NCBI RefSeq assembly: GCF_014196225.1
Contig: NZ_JACIDI010000009.1
Location: 81,000 to 144,999 of the forward strand
Direction: 5' to 3'
DNA: 64,000 nt
DNA from: Bacteroides pyogenes
GTDB lineage: Bacteria; Bacteroidota; Bacteroidia; Bacteroidales; Bacteroidaceae
The first letter of the stretch is position 1. Every line of letters starts with the position of its first letter. The notes under the pieces were generated by a model that saw only the letters and a list, made by a program, of their open reading frames with translations, made no database searches and was not told the DNA's origin. Below are positions 9,188 through 18,524 of the stretch, in pieces. A program made the position numbers and the translations under genes.

Positions 9188-10729
9188 TTATTGGATGGTT
9201 TTCAGTAATGAAGTAATGCTCACCCGGTCTGCAATAATATTGTTCAGCTCGGAGATGAGCACACGCTCTTGCTGCATGGTGTCGCGGTTGCGCAACGTCA
9301 CGCAGTTGTCTTCGAGCGTCTGATGGTCCACAGTCACACAGTAAGGAGTACCGATGGCATCCTGACGGCGGTAACGCTTTCCGATGCTGTCTTTCTCGTC
9401 ATACTGACAATTGAAGTGGAACTTCAGGTCGTTGATAATCTCACGCGCTTTTTCGGGCAGCCCGTCTTTCTTCACCAACGGCATCACAGCCAGTTTGACT
9501 GGAGCCAGAGCGGCGGGAAGCCTCAATACGACACGGCTTTCACCGTTTTCCAATTGTTCTTCGCAATAGGCGGCGCTCATGATGCTTAGGAACATGCGGT
9601 CTACGCCGATGGAAGTCTCGATGACATACGGCGTGTACGATTCGTTCAGCTCGGGGTCGAAGTACTTGATGCTCTTTCCACAATACTTCTCGTGCTGAGA
9701 CAGGTCGAAGTCCGTACGCGAGTGAATACCCTCCACTTCCTTAAAGCCGAACGGCATCAGGAACTCGATGTCGGTAGCCGCATTGGCATAGTGGGCAAGC
9801 TTGTCGTGGTCGTGGTAGCGGTAATGGTCGTCGCCGAAGCCAAGCGCTTTATGCCATTTCAGGCGGATCTCTTTCCATTGCTTGAACCATTCGAGCTCGG
9901 TTCCCGGTTTTACGAAGAACTGCATCTCCATCTGTTCGAACTCACGCATGCGGAAGATGAACTGACGGGCAACAATCTCGTTGCGGAATGCCTTACCTAT
10001 CTGGGCAATGCCGAAGGGAACTTTCATGCGTCCGGTCTTCTGCACGTTCAGATAGTTGACGAAGATGCCTTGTGCCGTTTCGGGACGGAGATACACCTTC
10101 ATGGCTCCCTCAGACGTAGACCCCATCTCGGTAGAGAACATCAGGTTGAACTGACGTACCTCCGTCCAGTTCTTCGTTCCCGAAACAGGACAAACGATTT
10201 CTTCGTCGATGATGATCTGGCGGAGCTCTTCAAGATTACCGTCGTTCAACGCCCGGGCAAAGCGTTCGTGCAACGCGTCGCGTTTCGCCTGATGCTCCAG
10301 CACGCGTCCGTTGGTAGAGCGGAACTGCGCTTCGTCGAAATCGTCTCCGAACCTCTTGGCGGCTTTCGCCACTTCCTTGTTTATTTTATCGTCGTATTTC
10401 GCCAATTGGTCTTCAATCAACACATCGGCACGATAACGTTTCTTGGAGTCTTTGTTGTCTATCAAAGGGTCGTTGAAAGCATCCACGTGGCCGGAAGCCT
10501 TCCAGATAGTAGGGTGCATGAAGATGGCGGAGTCGATGCCGACAATGTTTTCATGCAGCAACACCATGCTGTCCCACCAGTATTTTTTAATGTTGTTTTT
10601 CAATTCAACGCCCATCTGACCGTAGTCGTACACAGCGCCTAATCCGTCGTATATATCGCTCGAAGGAAACACGAAACCATACTCCTTGCAATGCGATACC
10701 AGTTTCTTAAAAACGTCTTCTTGTGCCAT
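9188..10729 (-). CDS. glyQS: Glycyl-tRNA synthetase, one-chain type
   Basis: 513 aa, the eukaryote-like alpha2 form used by Bacteroidetes. The class II core is visible: YDYGQMGVELKNNIKKYWW near the N-terminus, motif 2 region AFRNEIVARQFIFRMREFEQMEMQFF, motif 3 ETSIGVDRMFL, and an anticodon-binding domain from ~residue 410. It charges tRNA-Gly. A TATCTTTG box (10788-10781 on the minus strand) lies ~50 nt upstream. It is first in an operon with the FKBP gene. Confidence 0.95.
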   Translation of the reverse strand: MAQEDVFKKLVSHCKEYGFVFPSSDIYDGLGAVYDYGQMGVELKNNIKKYWWDSMVLLHENIVGIDSAIFMHPTIWKASGHVDAFNDPLIDNKDSKKRYRADVLIEDQLAKYDDKINKEVAKAAKRFGDDFDEAQFRSTNGRVLEHQAKRDALHERFARALNDGNLEELRQIIIDEEIVCPVSGTKNWTEVRQFNLMFSTEMGSTSEGAMKVYLRPETAQGIFVNYLNVQKTGRMKVPFGIAQIGKAFRNEIVARQFIFRMREFEQMEMQFFVKPGTELEWFKQWKEIRLKWHKALGFGDDHYRYHDHDKLAHYANAATDIEFLMPFGFKEVEGIHSRTDFDLSQHEKYCGKSIKYFDPELNESYTPYVIETSIGVDRMFLSIMSAAYCEEQLENGESRVVLRLPAALAPVKLAVMPLVKKDGLPEKAREIINDLKFHFNCQYDEKDSIGKRYRRQDAIGTPYCVTVDHQTLEDNCVTLRNRDTMQQERVLISELNNIIADRVSITSLLKTIQ

Positions 10730-11112
10730 TTTTTATCTGTATCTAATAAATTGATTTTCTTTCATTTCAAAAAAGTGCCACAAAGATAGGTATTTATCCC
10801 GTAAATCAGACAGGCGGGGGTATTAATTTATCTTATACCCGCCTTTGAACCGTACTCATCAGGCATATCCGGTAAAGGTGCCACACGGACGAAGTAAATC
10901 GCTTTCATTGGTTCGCTGCACCGATCAGGCATATCCGGCAAAGACGCAACCGCCAGCTTCTTTACCCTAAGCATAATCGGGGGCTACAAACGACTTCAAC
11001 GGCATAAACAATGTAAAAATCCCGAACAGTTTCCAAGTTTTTTTCATCGTAATCTCTTTTATTTTTGTATTTTTGCCTGAAATACATAAGAAACACACTA
11101 TAAGCAAGCTTT
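10730..11112. other. Divergent intergenic region with promoters and a 66-bp-spaced direct repeat
   Basis: It holds the glyQS promoter on the left. On the right there are two TATTTTTG boxes at 11060 and 11068 for the topoisomerase gene. Between them, ATCAGGCATATCCGG occurs at 10858 and 10924, exactly 66 bp apart, with weaker similarity around it for about 30 bp. No gene is seen. Confidence 0.7.
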
Positions 11113-13758
11113 ATGAGTGACGAGATAAACGATATAACCGAAGGACATTCAGACTATAAACCGGCAGATAACCGGAATGAAAGCATCAGACACCAACTGA
11201 CGGGCATGTACCAGAACTGGTTTTTGGACTATGCGTCATACGTTATTCTGGAGCGCGCCGTTCCCCATATCAACGACGGGCTGAAGCCCGTACAACGCCG
11301 CATCCTGCATTCGATGAAGCGGTTGGACGACGGACGCTACAACAAGGTGGCGAACATCGTAGGGCATACGATGCAGTTTCACCCGCACGGCGACGCTTCC
11401 ATCGGCGATGCACTGGTACAGTTGGGACAGAAAGACTTGCTGATAGACTGCCAGGGGAACTGGGGAAATATCCTGACGGGCGACGGGGCAGCCGCTCCGC
11501 GTTATATCGAAGCACGCCTTTCGAAGTTCGCGCTCGACGTAGTGTTCAATCCCAAAACCACGGAGTGGAAACTGTCTTACGACGGACGAAACAAAGAGCC
11601 GGTCACGCTTCCGGTAAAATTCCCGTTGTTGTTGGCGCAAGGGGTGGAAGGCATTGCCGTAGGACTATCTTCGAAAATCCTTCCCCATAACTTCAACGAG
11701 CTTTGCGACGCTTCCATCAACTATCTCAAAGGAGAATCTTTCAAACTCTATCCTGACTTTCAGACGGGAGGGTCGATAGACGTATCCAAGTACAACGACG
11801 GAGAACGGGGAGGCAGCGTGAAAGTACGGGCAAAAATCAATAAGATAGACAATAAAACACTTGCCATTACCGAAATCCCTTACGGAAAAACGACTTCTTC
11901 CGTCATCGACTCTATCCTGAAAGCGGTGGACAAAGGGAAAATCAAGATAAAGAAGGTAGACGATAACACGTCCGCCAACGTAGAGATACTGGTGCATCTG
12001 GCCCCGGGCACTTCGTCGGACAAGACCATCGACGCGCTATATGCCTTTACCGATTGCGAAGTGAGCATTTCGCCCAACTGCTGCGTAATCAACGAGCGGA
12101 AGCCGCACTTCCTTACCGTAAGCTCGGTGCTGAAGAAATCGGCGGACAATACGCTCGGTCTTCTGCGTCAGGAACTGGAGATACGCAGAGAAGAGATACT
12201 GGAAGGACTCCATTTCGCTTCGCTCGAAAAAATCTTTATCGAAGAACGCATTTATAAAGACAGGCAGTTCGAACAAGCGAAGAGCATGGACGCCGCCTGC
12301 GAACATATCGACGAGCGCCTGACTCCGTTCTATCCGCAGTTTATCCGCGAAGTGACCAAAGAGGATATTCTCAAGCTGATGGAAATCAAGATGGGACGTA
12401 TCCTGAAGTTCAATTCGGACAAGGCGGACGAACTCATCGCGCGGATGAAGGAAGAGGTAGCGGAGATCGACAATCATTTGGCGCATATCGTAGACTATAC
12501 GATCGAGTGGTATGAAATGTTGAAAAACAAGTACGGCAAGGCTTTCCCGCGCCGCACGGAGTTGCGCAACTTCGACACAATCGAAGCCGCCAAAGTGGTG
12601 GAAGCGAACGAGAAGCTGTATATCAACCGCGAGGAAGGATTCATAGGAACTTCGCTCAAGAAAGACGAATTTGTAGCCAACTGCTCGGACATAGACGATG
12701 TAATCATCTTCTTCAGGGATGGAAAGTATATCGTGACTCCGGTGGCCGACAAGAAGTTTGTGGGGAAAAACGTCATCTATATCAACGTATTCAAGAAAAA
12801 CGACAAGCGAACCATCTATAACGCCACTTATCGCGACGGGAAGGAAGGAACCACCTACATCAAACGGTTTGCGGTGACATCGGTGGTACGCGACCGCGAA
12901 TACGATGTCACGCAAGGAACGCCCGACTCCCGTATTACATATTTCAGCGCCAACCCGAACGGAGAAGCGGAAATCATCAAAGTAACCCTGAAACCGAACC
13001 CTCGTGTACGGCGGATTATCTTTGAACGTGACTTCAGCGAAATATCCATCAAGGGCCGTCAGGCGCGAGGCGTGATTCTCACTCGTCTGCCGGTGCACAA
13101 GATCACTCTCAAGCAACGCGGAGGCTCTACTCTCGGCGGACGAAAAGTGTGGTTCGACAGGGATGTGCTTCGCCTCAACTACGACGGACGGGGAGAATAT
13201 CTGGGAGAATTCCAGAGCGACGATACCATACTGGTGGTGCTAAACAACGGGGAGTTCTACACAAGCAACTTCGACCTGAGCAACCATTACGAAGACAATG
13301 TAAGCATCGTAGAGAAGTTCGACGCCAACAAGGTGTGGACCGCTGCCCTGTATGATGCCGACCAGCAAAACTATCCGTATCTGAAACGCTTCTGCTTCGA
13401 AAGCTCCAACCGAAAGCAGAATTATCTGGGCGAAAACAAAAGCAACCGCCTCATCCTGCTGACCGACGAATACTATCCGCGCCTGGAAGTGGTATTCGGA
13501 GGGCACGACAACTTCCGCGAACCTATGGAGGTGGATGCCGACGAGTTTATTGCGGTAAAAGGATTTAAGGCGAAAGGCAAACGACTGACGACCTATACGA
13601 TAGATACCATCAATGAGCTGGAACCTACTCGCTTCCCGGAACCTCCGAAAGAGGAAGAAAAGCAGGATGATGAGGAGCCGGAAAATCTGGATCCGGATTG
13701 CGATAAAAGCGAAGGAGACATCATAGACGAGATTACGGGTCAGATGAAACTGTTTTAA
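11113..13758 (+). CDS. parC: Type IIA DNA topoisomerase, A subunit (topoisomerase IV ParC-like)
   Basis: 881 aa. The N-terminal breakage-reunion domain has YASYVILERAVPHINDGLKPVQRR, the quinolone-region motif HPHGDASIG (~90-98), and the catalytic Tyr131 in APRYIEARLS. A coiled-coil region follows at ~330-460, then beta-pinwheel blades. I see no clear GyrA box (QRRGGKG); the nearest is KQRGGSTLGGRK, so topoisomerase IV (chromosome decatenation) is more likely than gyrase. The ATP-binding partner is not in the window. The acidic tail EEEKQDDEEPENLDPD is typical of the phylum. Confidence 0.88.
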   Translation: MSDEINDITEGHSDYKPADNRNESIRHQLTGMYQNWFLDYASYVILERAVPHINDGLKPVQRRILHSMKRLDDGRYNKVANIVGHTMQFHPHGDASIGDALVQLGQKDLLIDCQGNWGNILTGDGAAAPRYIEARLSKFALDVVFNPKTTEWKLSYDGRNKEPVTLPVKFPLLLAQGVEGIAVGLSSKILPHNFNELCDASINYLKGESFKLYPDFQTGGSIDVSKYNDGERGGSVKVRAKINKIDNKTLAITEIPYGKTTSSVIDSILKAVDKGKIKIKKVDDNTSANVEILVHLAPGTSSDKTIDALYAFTDCEVSISPNCCVINERKPHFLTVSSVLKKSADNTLGLLRQELEIRREEILEGLHFASLEKIFIEERIYKDRQFEQAKSMDAACEHIDERLTPFYPQFIREVTKEDILKLMEIKMGRILKFNSDKADELIARMKEEVAEIDNHLAHIVDYTIEWYEMLKNKYGKAFPRRTELRNFDTIEAAKVVEANEKLYINREEGFIGTSLKKDEFVANCSDIDDVIIFFRDGKYIVTPVADKKFVGKNVIYINVFKKNDKRTIYNATYRDGKEGTTYIKRFAVTSVVRDREYDVTQGTPDSRITYFSANPNGEAEIIKVTLKPNPRVRRIIFERDFSEISIKGRQARGVILTRLPVHKITLKQRGGSTLGGRKVWFDRDVLRLNYDGRGEYLGEFQSDDTILVVLNNGEFYTSNFDLSNHYEDNVSIVEKFDANKVWTAALYDADQQNYPYLKRFCFESSNRKQNYLGENKSNRLILLTDEYYPRLEVVFGGHDNFREPMEVDADEFIAVKGFKAKGKRLTTYTIDTINELEPTRFPEPPKEEEKQDDEEPENLDPDCDKSEGDIIDEITGQMKLF

Positions 13759-13831
13759 AACGGCCGGCACCGGAATCATAAACATAGTCACGGTCTTTTT
13801 ATATAGCAAAAATAAACAAAGACGAACGAAG

Positions 13832-14725
13832 ATGATAAAACTGAAAACTTGTTTTGCCGCAATCATACTGTCAGTGATTCCCCTTTCGGCCTCTTGGGGA
13901 GGAAACAACACGCGTGCGGAACGTGTCGACCGCAAGGCATCAGACAGCCTGCGGGCTCACCGCTACATGATACGCTCCACCATGTACGGCGCGGGATATA
14001 CCAATGTGTTCGACACTTACCTTTCGCCACAGGAATACAAAGGAGTCGAGTTTCGCATCTCGCGCGAAAGCATGCGGATGACAAGGCTGTTCGACGGGAA
14101 CATCTCGGCCCAGAACTTCTTTCAGGCCAATATCGGATATACTCACAACCGGGCGGACAACAACAATACTTTCTCTGCGCTGGTCAACTGGAACTACGGG
14201 CTGCATTACCAGTTCCGCCTCACAGAGAATTTCAAATTATTGGCGGGCGGTCTGTTCGACGCCAACGGAGGATTTGTCTATAATCTGCGGAACACGAACA
14301 ATCCGGCATCGGCACGGGCATACGCCAACCTCGACGCTTCGGGAATGGCTATCTGGCATCTGAAGATTAAACGCTACCCCATCGTTCTTCGCTATCAAGC
14401 CAATTTCCCACTCATCGGACTTATGTTCTCACCGCGTTACGGGCAGTCTTACTACGAGATATTTTCCGTAGAGAATACTTCCGGAGTGGTGCAGTTCACC
14501 TCCCTGCACAATCAGCCCTCCCTCAGGCAGATGTTGTCGGCAGACTTTCCCGTAGGCAAAGCCAGAATGCGTGTCAGCTATCTGGCGGACTTACAGCAAT
14601 CGAACGTCAACCGGATCAAGACACACACCTACTCTCATATATTTATGATAGGCTTTGTGAAAAACATATATCGCGTTTCGAACAAAGAGGAATCGGCTTT
14701 GCCGCCATCGGTCAGGGCATATTGA
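13832..14725 (+). CDS. DUF3316 family outer-membrane-like protein
   Basis: 297 aa with a Sec signal peptide (cleavage after SASWG). The body is rich in alternating aromatic/polar beta strands (YTHNRADNNNTFSALVNWNYGLHYQF, in pieces), which suggests a small beta barrel. It matches the DUF3316 family of Bacteroidetes, whose function is unknown. It follows the topoisomerase gene by 73 bp, and its stop overlaps the TTG of the open frame that continues into the S41 gene. Confidence 0.75.
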   Translation: MIKLKTCFAAIILSVIPLSASWGGNNTRAERVDRKASDSLRAHRYMIRSTMYGAGYTNVFDTYLSPQEYKGVEFRISRESMRMTRLFDGNISAQNFFQANIGYTHNRADNNNTFSALVNWNYGLHYQFRLTENFKLLAGGLFDANGGFVYNLRNTNNPASARAYANLDASGMAIWHLKIKRYPIVLRYQANFPLIGLMFSPRYGQSYYEIFSVENTSGVVQFTSLHNQPSLRQMLSADFPVGKARMRVSYLADLQQSNVNRIKTHTYSHIFMIGFVKNIYRVSNKEESALPPSVRAY

Positions 14726-14772
14726 GCCGGAAGAAACAAAAACAACTTAACAAGACAGAAAAGAGGTATATC

Positions 14773-15993
14773 ATGAAACAGGCAATCATACGAAACATCT
14801 GCGACAGGCATCCGGAAGCTACGCCGACACAACGCATCACAAAAAACAAAGTCGTTGCTCTCAGATGCCACAAGCAGCCGGACGTTGTTATAGCACGCTT
14901 CGGCGCAAAGAGCAAAATGCTTCGGCGTCAAACCAATGGCCATCCGGGCATCGGGCCCGGATGGCGGTTTGCGAAGAACAAAATCATTCAGATACTCTGC
15001 ATTATCTGTTGCTTCATCCTGCCGACCGGTTGCATCGGAGAAGACAAGTATGCGGACGACCCTATGGGCAACTTCGAACAGCTATGGAAAATAATCGACG
15101 AACATTATTGCTTTCTCGACGAGAAAGAAATCGACTGGGATGCCGTGCATACCCAATATAAGAAGATGATTATACCTCAGATGACGCATGAAGACTTATT
15201 CACTAAACTCAGCGAAATGCTCGCCGTACTGAAAGACGGGCATGTCAACCTCAGCTCGTCGAGCCGCACATCTTTCTACGACGCTCACTATCAAGACTAT
15301 CCCTGGAATTTTCGGGAGGACATTCTTTATCGGCACTATCTGGGAAAAGCCAGTAGCGACTACCGGACGGCTGCGGGACTGAAATACAAGATTTTCGACA
15401 ATAACATCGGATATATCCGCTACGGGAGCTTCAACTCCGGAGTCGGCAACGGAAATCTGGACGAAGCACTTTCTTATCTATCCGTCTGCAACGGACTCAT
15501 TATCGATGTTCGCGATAATGGCGGCGGTGAACTTACCAACTCCACCCGTATTGCAGCACGGTTCACCAATGAGAAAGTGCTGACCGGATATATTCGCCAC
15601 AAAACCGGACCGGGGCATAGTGACTTCTCCGAACCCAAGCCCATTTATCTGGAACCTTCGAGCAGCATACGGTGGCAAAAGAAAGTCGTGTTGTTGACAA
15701 ACAGAAGATGTTATAGCGCCACCAACGACTTCGTGAATGCAATGCGAAGCATAGAGAGCGGAAAGATCATACAGTTAGGCGACCGGACCGGTGGCGGATC
15801 GGGACTCCCTTTCAGTTCCGAACTGCCTAACGGATGGAGCATCCGTTTCTCCGCGTGCCCTCACTACGATAAGAACATGCAGTCGATTGAAGACGGGATT
15901 GCTCCGCACATTACCGTCCACATGCTCCCCGAAGATGAACTGAAAAATAAAGACACGCTGATTGAGGAGGCTTTCAAGGTGTTGAGTCAGTAG
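14773..15993 (+). CDS. S41 family peptidase lipoprotein with an unusual N-terminal extension
   Basis: About 406 aa from the ATG at 14773, which follows an AGAGG ribosome site. A lipoprotein signal (IIQILCIICCFILPTGC) begins only ~75 residues in; the first ~70 residues are basic and unlike a leader. The S41 domain is clear: IGYIRYGSFNSG, GLIIDVRDNGGGE, the nucleophile Ser in NRRCYSATNDF, and RTGGGSGLPFSSELPNG. This is a C-terminal-processing-type protease for envelope proteins. The DNA for the extension has an 11-bp stem hairpin (14939-14965). No ATG, GTG or TTG lies between that hairpin and the signal, so the real start is unclear. Confidence 0.78.
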   Translation: MKQAIIRNICDRHPEATPTQRITKNKVVALRCHKQPDVVIARFGAKSKMLRRQTNGHPGIGPGWRFAKNKIIQILCIICCFILPTGCIGEDKYADDPMGNFEQLWKIIDEHYCFLDEKEIDWDAVHTQYKKMIIPQMTHEDLFTKLSEMLAVLKDGHVNLSSSSRTSFYDAHYQDYPWNFREDILYRHYLGKASSDYRTAAGLKYKIFDNNIGYIRYGSFNSGVGNGNLDEALSYLSVCNGLIIDVRDNGGGELTNSTRIAARFTNEKVLTGYIRHKTGPGHSDFSEPKPIYLEPSSSIRWQKKVVLLTNRRCYSATNDFVNAMRSIESGKIIQLGDRTGGGSGLPFSSELPNGWSIRFSACPHYDKNMQSIEDGIAPHITVHMLPEDELKNKDTLIEEAFKVLSQ

Positions 15994-16284
15994 ACGGCCC
16001 ATCGTCAGGGCCGCTGCAAGCCCTGCAAGGTAATAAATCAGATGTAATGGCACGATATCGGTATGCAACGAAACCTGCAAGGTAATAAAATTATTGGTGT
16101 CCGATAAAACTTTTCGAAAGCATAAAAAGGTTTGTTTAAGCCCGTAAATCGGCTCCTCTGGAGTCTTTTTCGTTTTAGTAAGCCCCCCTTTTCTTTCACG
16201 AAGTCGGCTTGCCGACAACCCTTTTGCATCATCCTGCCCGGCAGCCCTTCATCAAGGGAAATACTCAACTTTATCCTTGTTTTA
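15994..16284. other. Gap before tRNA-Leu with a 16-bp direct repeat
   Basis: No gene is seen. CCTGCAAGGTAATAAA occurs at 16022 and 16074, 52 bp apart, just past the S41 stop. Open frames here lack ribosome sites. Confidence 0.5.
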
Positions 16285-16315
16285 TTTGCCGGGTTAGAAA
16301 TTATATCTATCTTTG
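16285..16315 (+). promoter_or_regulatory. Promoter of tRNA-Leu
   Basis: TTTG (16285-16288), a 19-nt gap and TATCTTTG (16308-16315) match the Bacteroides -33/-7 consensus exactly. The tRNA begins 24 nt after the -7 box. Confidence 0.85.
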
Positions 16316-16339
16316 CACCGCTAAACGAAAGCGACACAT

Positions 16340-16421
16340 GCGGATGTGGCGTAATTGGTAGCCGCGCCAGACTTAGGATCTGGTGTCGAGAGACGTGTAG
16401 GTTCGAGTCCTATCATCCGCA
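16340..16421 (+). tRNA. tRNA-Leu (anticodon UAG)
   Basis: 82 nt. The acceptor stem GCGGATG pairs with CATCCGC. The anticodon stem CCAGA/TCTGG (16367-16371, 16379-16383) encloses CTTAGGA, giving anticodon TAG. A long variable arm and the GGTTCGAGTCC T arm fit a class II tRNA-Leu. CCA is not encoded. No integrase gene or duplicated tRNA end is seen nearby. Confidence 0.96.
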
Positions 16422-16442
16422 CAAACATTTTTGGAATACAAA

Positions 16443-16499
16443 ATTAACGCAGATTCACGCAAAGCTATCATTTTATATGTTGCGCGAATCTGCGTTAAT
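16443..16499. repeat. Dispersed hairpin repeat, AACGCAGATT type (copy 1)
   Basis: 20-bp arms (16443-16462, 16480-16499) with one mismatch enclose 17 nt, starting 21 nt past the tRNA. It may end tRNA transcription. A second element with the same core, TAAACGCAGATTTACA, lies at 45126-45169. Confidence 0.8.
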
Positions 16500-17072
16500 C
16501 GCATGCTGACAACACCTCAAATTACAACTGCCGAACGTCTCTCAATTACCCCGTACACGCAGAACGTCATCTCTGCTGCATCCCACATATTCCTTTATAC
16601 ACAAAGCAACCGCTCCCGGAAGCATCGTTCATATACCGGGCGGAACAGCGTTCTACCCGTCATACGCCATCAGTCTTTTAAAAACATCGACTACGTTCCG
16701 GTGTTTTTCACAGGAGCGGCATAAATGGAGGCAGTGGACAAACTACGGGATATTTTCTTAGTCAGAACGTATCGCTGTTGAGCAAGAAAGTGCTTTCGGA
16801 ATGGGGCATACGGGATATTTTCTTAGTCAGAACGTATCCTTTAAAAGAGAAGTTTCATAAGCTTGGAATAGCGCTTCCGGAACATCGTTTTCCGGAAAAG
16901 AAATTATGCCGATAACAGAAAACGACACAACATTTCAGACTCTGTGATTGCGCAAGCCTTGAACACATTATCTCATATAACAGAAAACGACACAACATTT
17001 CAGACTCCGGACTTGTTGTAGTTATAAAACCTCTGCAAAAACCGATTACATACAACCCAACCGACATGCCTT
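16500..17072. other. Gene-free stretch with two different 65-bp-period repeat pairs
   Basis: A 30-bp sequence starting TACGGGATATTTTCTTAGTC occurs identically at 16744-16773 and 16809-16838. A different 31-bp sequence starting ATAACAGAAAACGACACAAC occurs identically at 16912-16942 and 16977-17007. Both pairs have a period of exactly 65 bp, and the 34-35 bp between the copies is unrelated. No gene is supported. Confidence 0.85.
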
Positions 17073-17825
17073 ATGAAAAACTTAAAATCAATCTTATTTT
17101 TCGGGCTGCTTCTGTCAGCCTCAGTACCATGTAAAGCACAAACCGGTGCGAAAGCAGCAACCGACTCCGTTCGCTTTACGGAATACCTGCCTGTCAATCA
17201 CGCAGATGCAACAAAATGGATCACCCGCTATCAGGCGGATATCGACCGGTATCAGTCGGAAAACCTCAAGTTGCAGGATGTCTCCTGCGACGTATTATTC
17301 ATCGGAAGCTCTTCGATCAATATGTGGGACAATATTTATCAGGACATGCACCCGCTGAAAATCATCCGCCGTTCGTACGGAGGGGCCGCCATACGCGATA
17401 TGATTTACAATTACAACACAATCGCCCGCAGCTATCGCCCCAAAAGCATCGTATTATATGTGGAGAACGACCTCGCCGGATCGGGAGAAGACATCACTGT
17501 GGGAGAAACATTCGATTTCTTCCGGATTTTCATCAACCGGCTGAAGAGAGACTACCCCGGTGTTCCGGTATTCATACTTTCTTTCAAGCCGTCGCCCGCG
17601 CGCATACAAATGCTTCCCAAGCAAAGAACAATGAATTTTTTGCTCGAAGAGTATGCGGAGAAAGAGGCTCAGGTGTTCTATGTAGACGTGGCTTCTTGCA
17701 TGTACAATCGGGAAGGGGAAATACGGACAGATATTTTCAGGGACGATAATCTGCATCTGAACCAAACCGGATACGATCTTTGGACCGCAATCTTAAAGCC
17801 CCGATTGCTGAAAGCAACGAATTAA
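17073..17825 (+). CDS. Secreted SGNH/GDSL-type hydrolase
   Basis: 250 aa with a Sec signal peptide (cleavage near PCKA). SGNH blocks are present: DVLFIGSSSINMW (nucleophile Ser), RRSYGGAAIRD (block II Gly), LYVENDLAGSG (block III Asn as E-N-D), and DNLHLNQTGYDLW (block V Asp/His). It is probably an esterase acting on acylated sugars or lipids outside the cytoplasm; the substrate is unknown. It stands alone between two gene-free regions. Confidence 0.85.
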   Translation: MKNLKSILFFGLLLSASVPCKAQTGAKAATDSVRFTEYLPVNHADATKWITRYQADIDRYQSENLKLQDVSCDVLFIGSSSINMWDNIYQDMHPLKIIRRSYGGAAIRDMIYNYNTIARSYRPKSIVLYVENDLAGSGEDITVGETFDFFRIFINRLKRDYPGVPVFILSFKPSPARIQMLPKQRTMNFLLEEYAEKEAQVFYVDVASCMYNREGEIRTDIFRDDNLHLNQTGYDLWTAILKPRLLKATN

Positions 17826-18524
17826 AGGACCAACCTATATTACGGTAAAACAGACTTAAAGAGGACAAAAACAATATTCAAAAAGCTTCGGCAATGGAAT
17901 GTCTTCACCCGCCGGAGTAGCAAAATTGCGGAGAGAAGCAATACCAAAAAGCTTCTACCGGAAACCGGGCACGGCAGAAGTTTTACCGGAAGCCTATTCG
18001 TCTCTCCATTCACCAACACATTCTCACGCTCGACAGGGAAGTGGATCGTGAGAGGGCGACTTTCAACCTCTCCATTCGCCGGCAGACTCGTCGTTAACCC
18101 CTGACAGGTAGCGCGTGTAGATGGCTCCATTCACCGGCAGATTCCCACGCCTCCGCAAATGCGATCAATCCCTATGCGGCGAGAAAACTCGTACGCACAA
18201 GAAAGCTTTTCTGGGGCCATAACTCATTTCGAAACATCTATTTTTAGCACAAATTGACAAACCGAGTTAAGCAAAAATAACACTAAAAAAGGAATATCAG
18301 GCATTTTTGCCAAAAAACAAACACCGATTATACTATTTTAATAATTTTCATACAAAAAAAGAAAAAAATAAATATATATTGCAATCGTTTTATTTTTTGC
18401 AAAACAGCCCAAGCAAGCATACCTTAAATAGAGGGCAGCTGAAGGCATGTCTGCAATGACTCTCAATTCAAAAGCGACAAAGGCAAAAACAACATATTTG
18501 TTTCACTTCTTTATAAAAAAGTTT
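17826..18524. other. Gene-free stretch before the first SusC gene, with CTCCATTC repeats
   Basis: CTCCATTCRCC occurs at 18004, 18070 and 18125 (steps of 66 and 55 bp). Copies 1 and 3 stay similar for about 26 bp. AT-rich leader sequence from ~18230 probably holds the operon promoter, but I see no exact TAnnTTTG (the closest is TATTTTTTG at 18391). Confidence 0.6.

Noticed and set aside
12037..13116. A 359-codon minus-strand frame inside the topoisomerase gene
   Set aside because: Antisense shadow; the plus strand encodes a full-length type IIA topoisomerase subunit.
16744..17007. CRISPR array call
   Set aside because: Only two copies of each of two unrelated repeats, no cas genes, and the same geometry occurs at many other sites with other sequences.
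16340..17072. Integrated element at tRNA-Leu
   Set aside because: No integrase, no duplicated tRNA 3' end and no cargo genes; the following DNA holds only repeats.
18447..18524. Upstream ATG adding 26 residues to the first SusC protein
   Set aside because: It would bury the standard signal peptide that begins at 18525.
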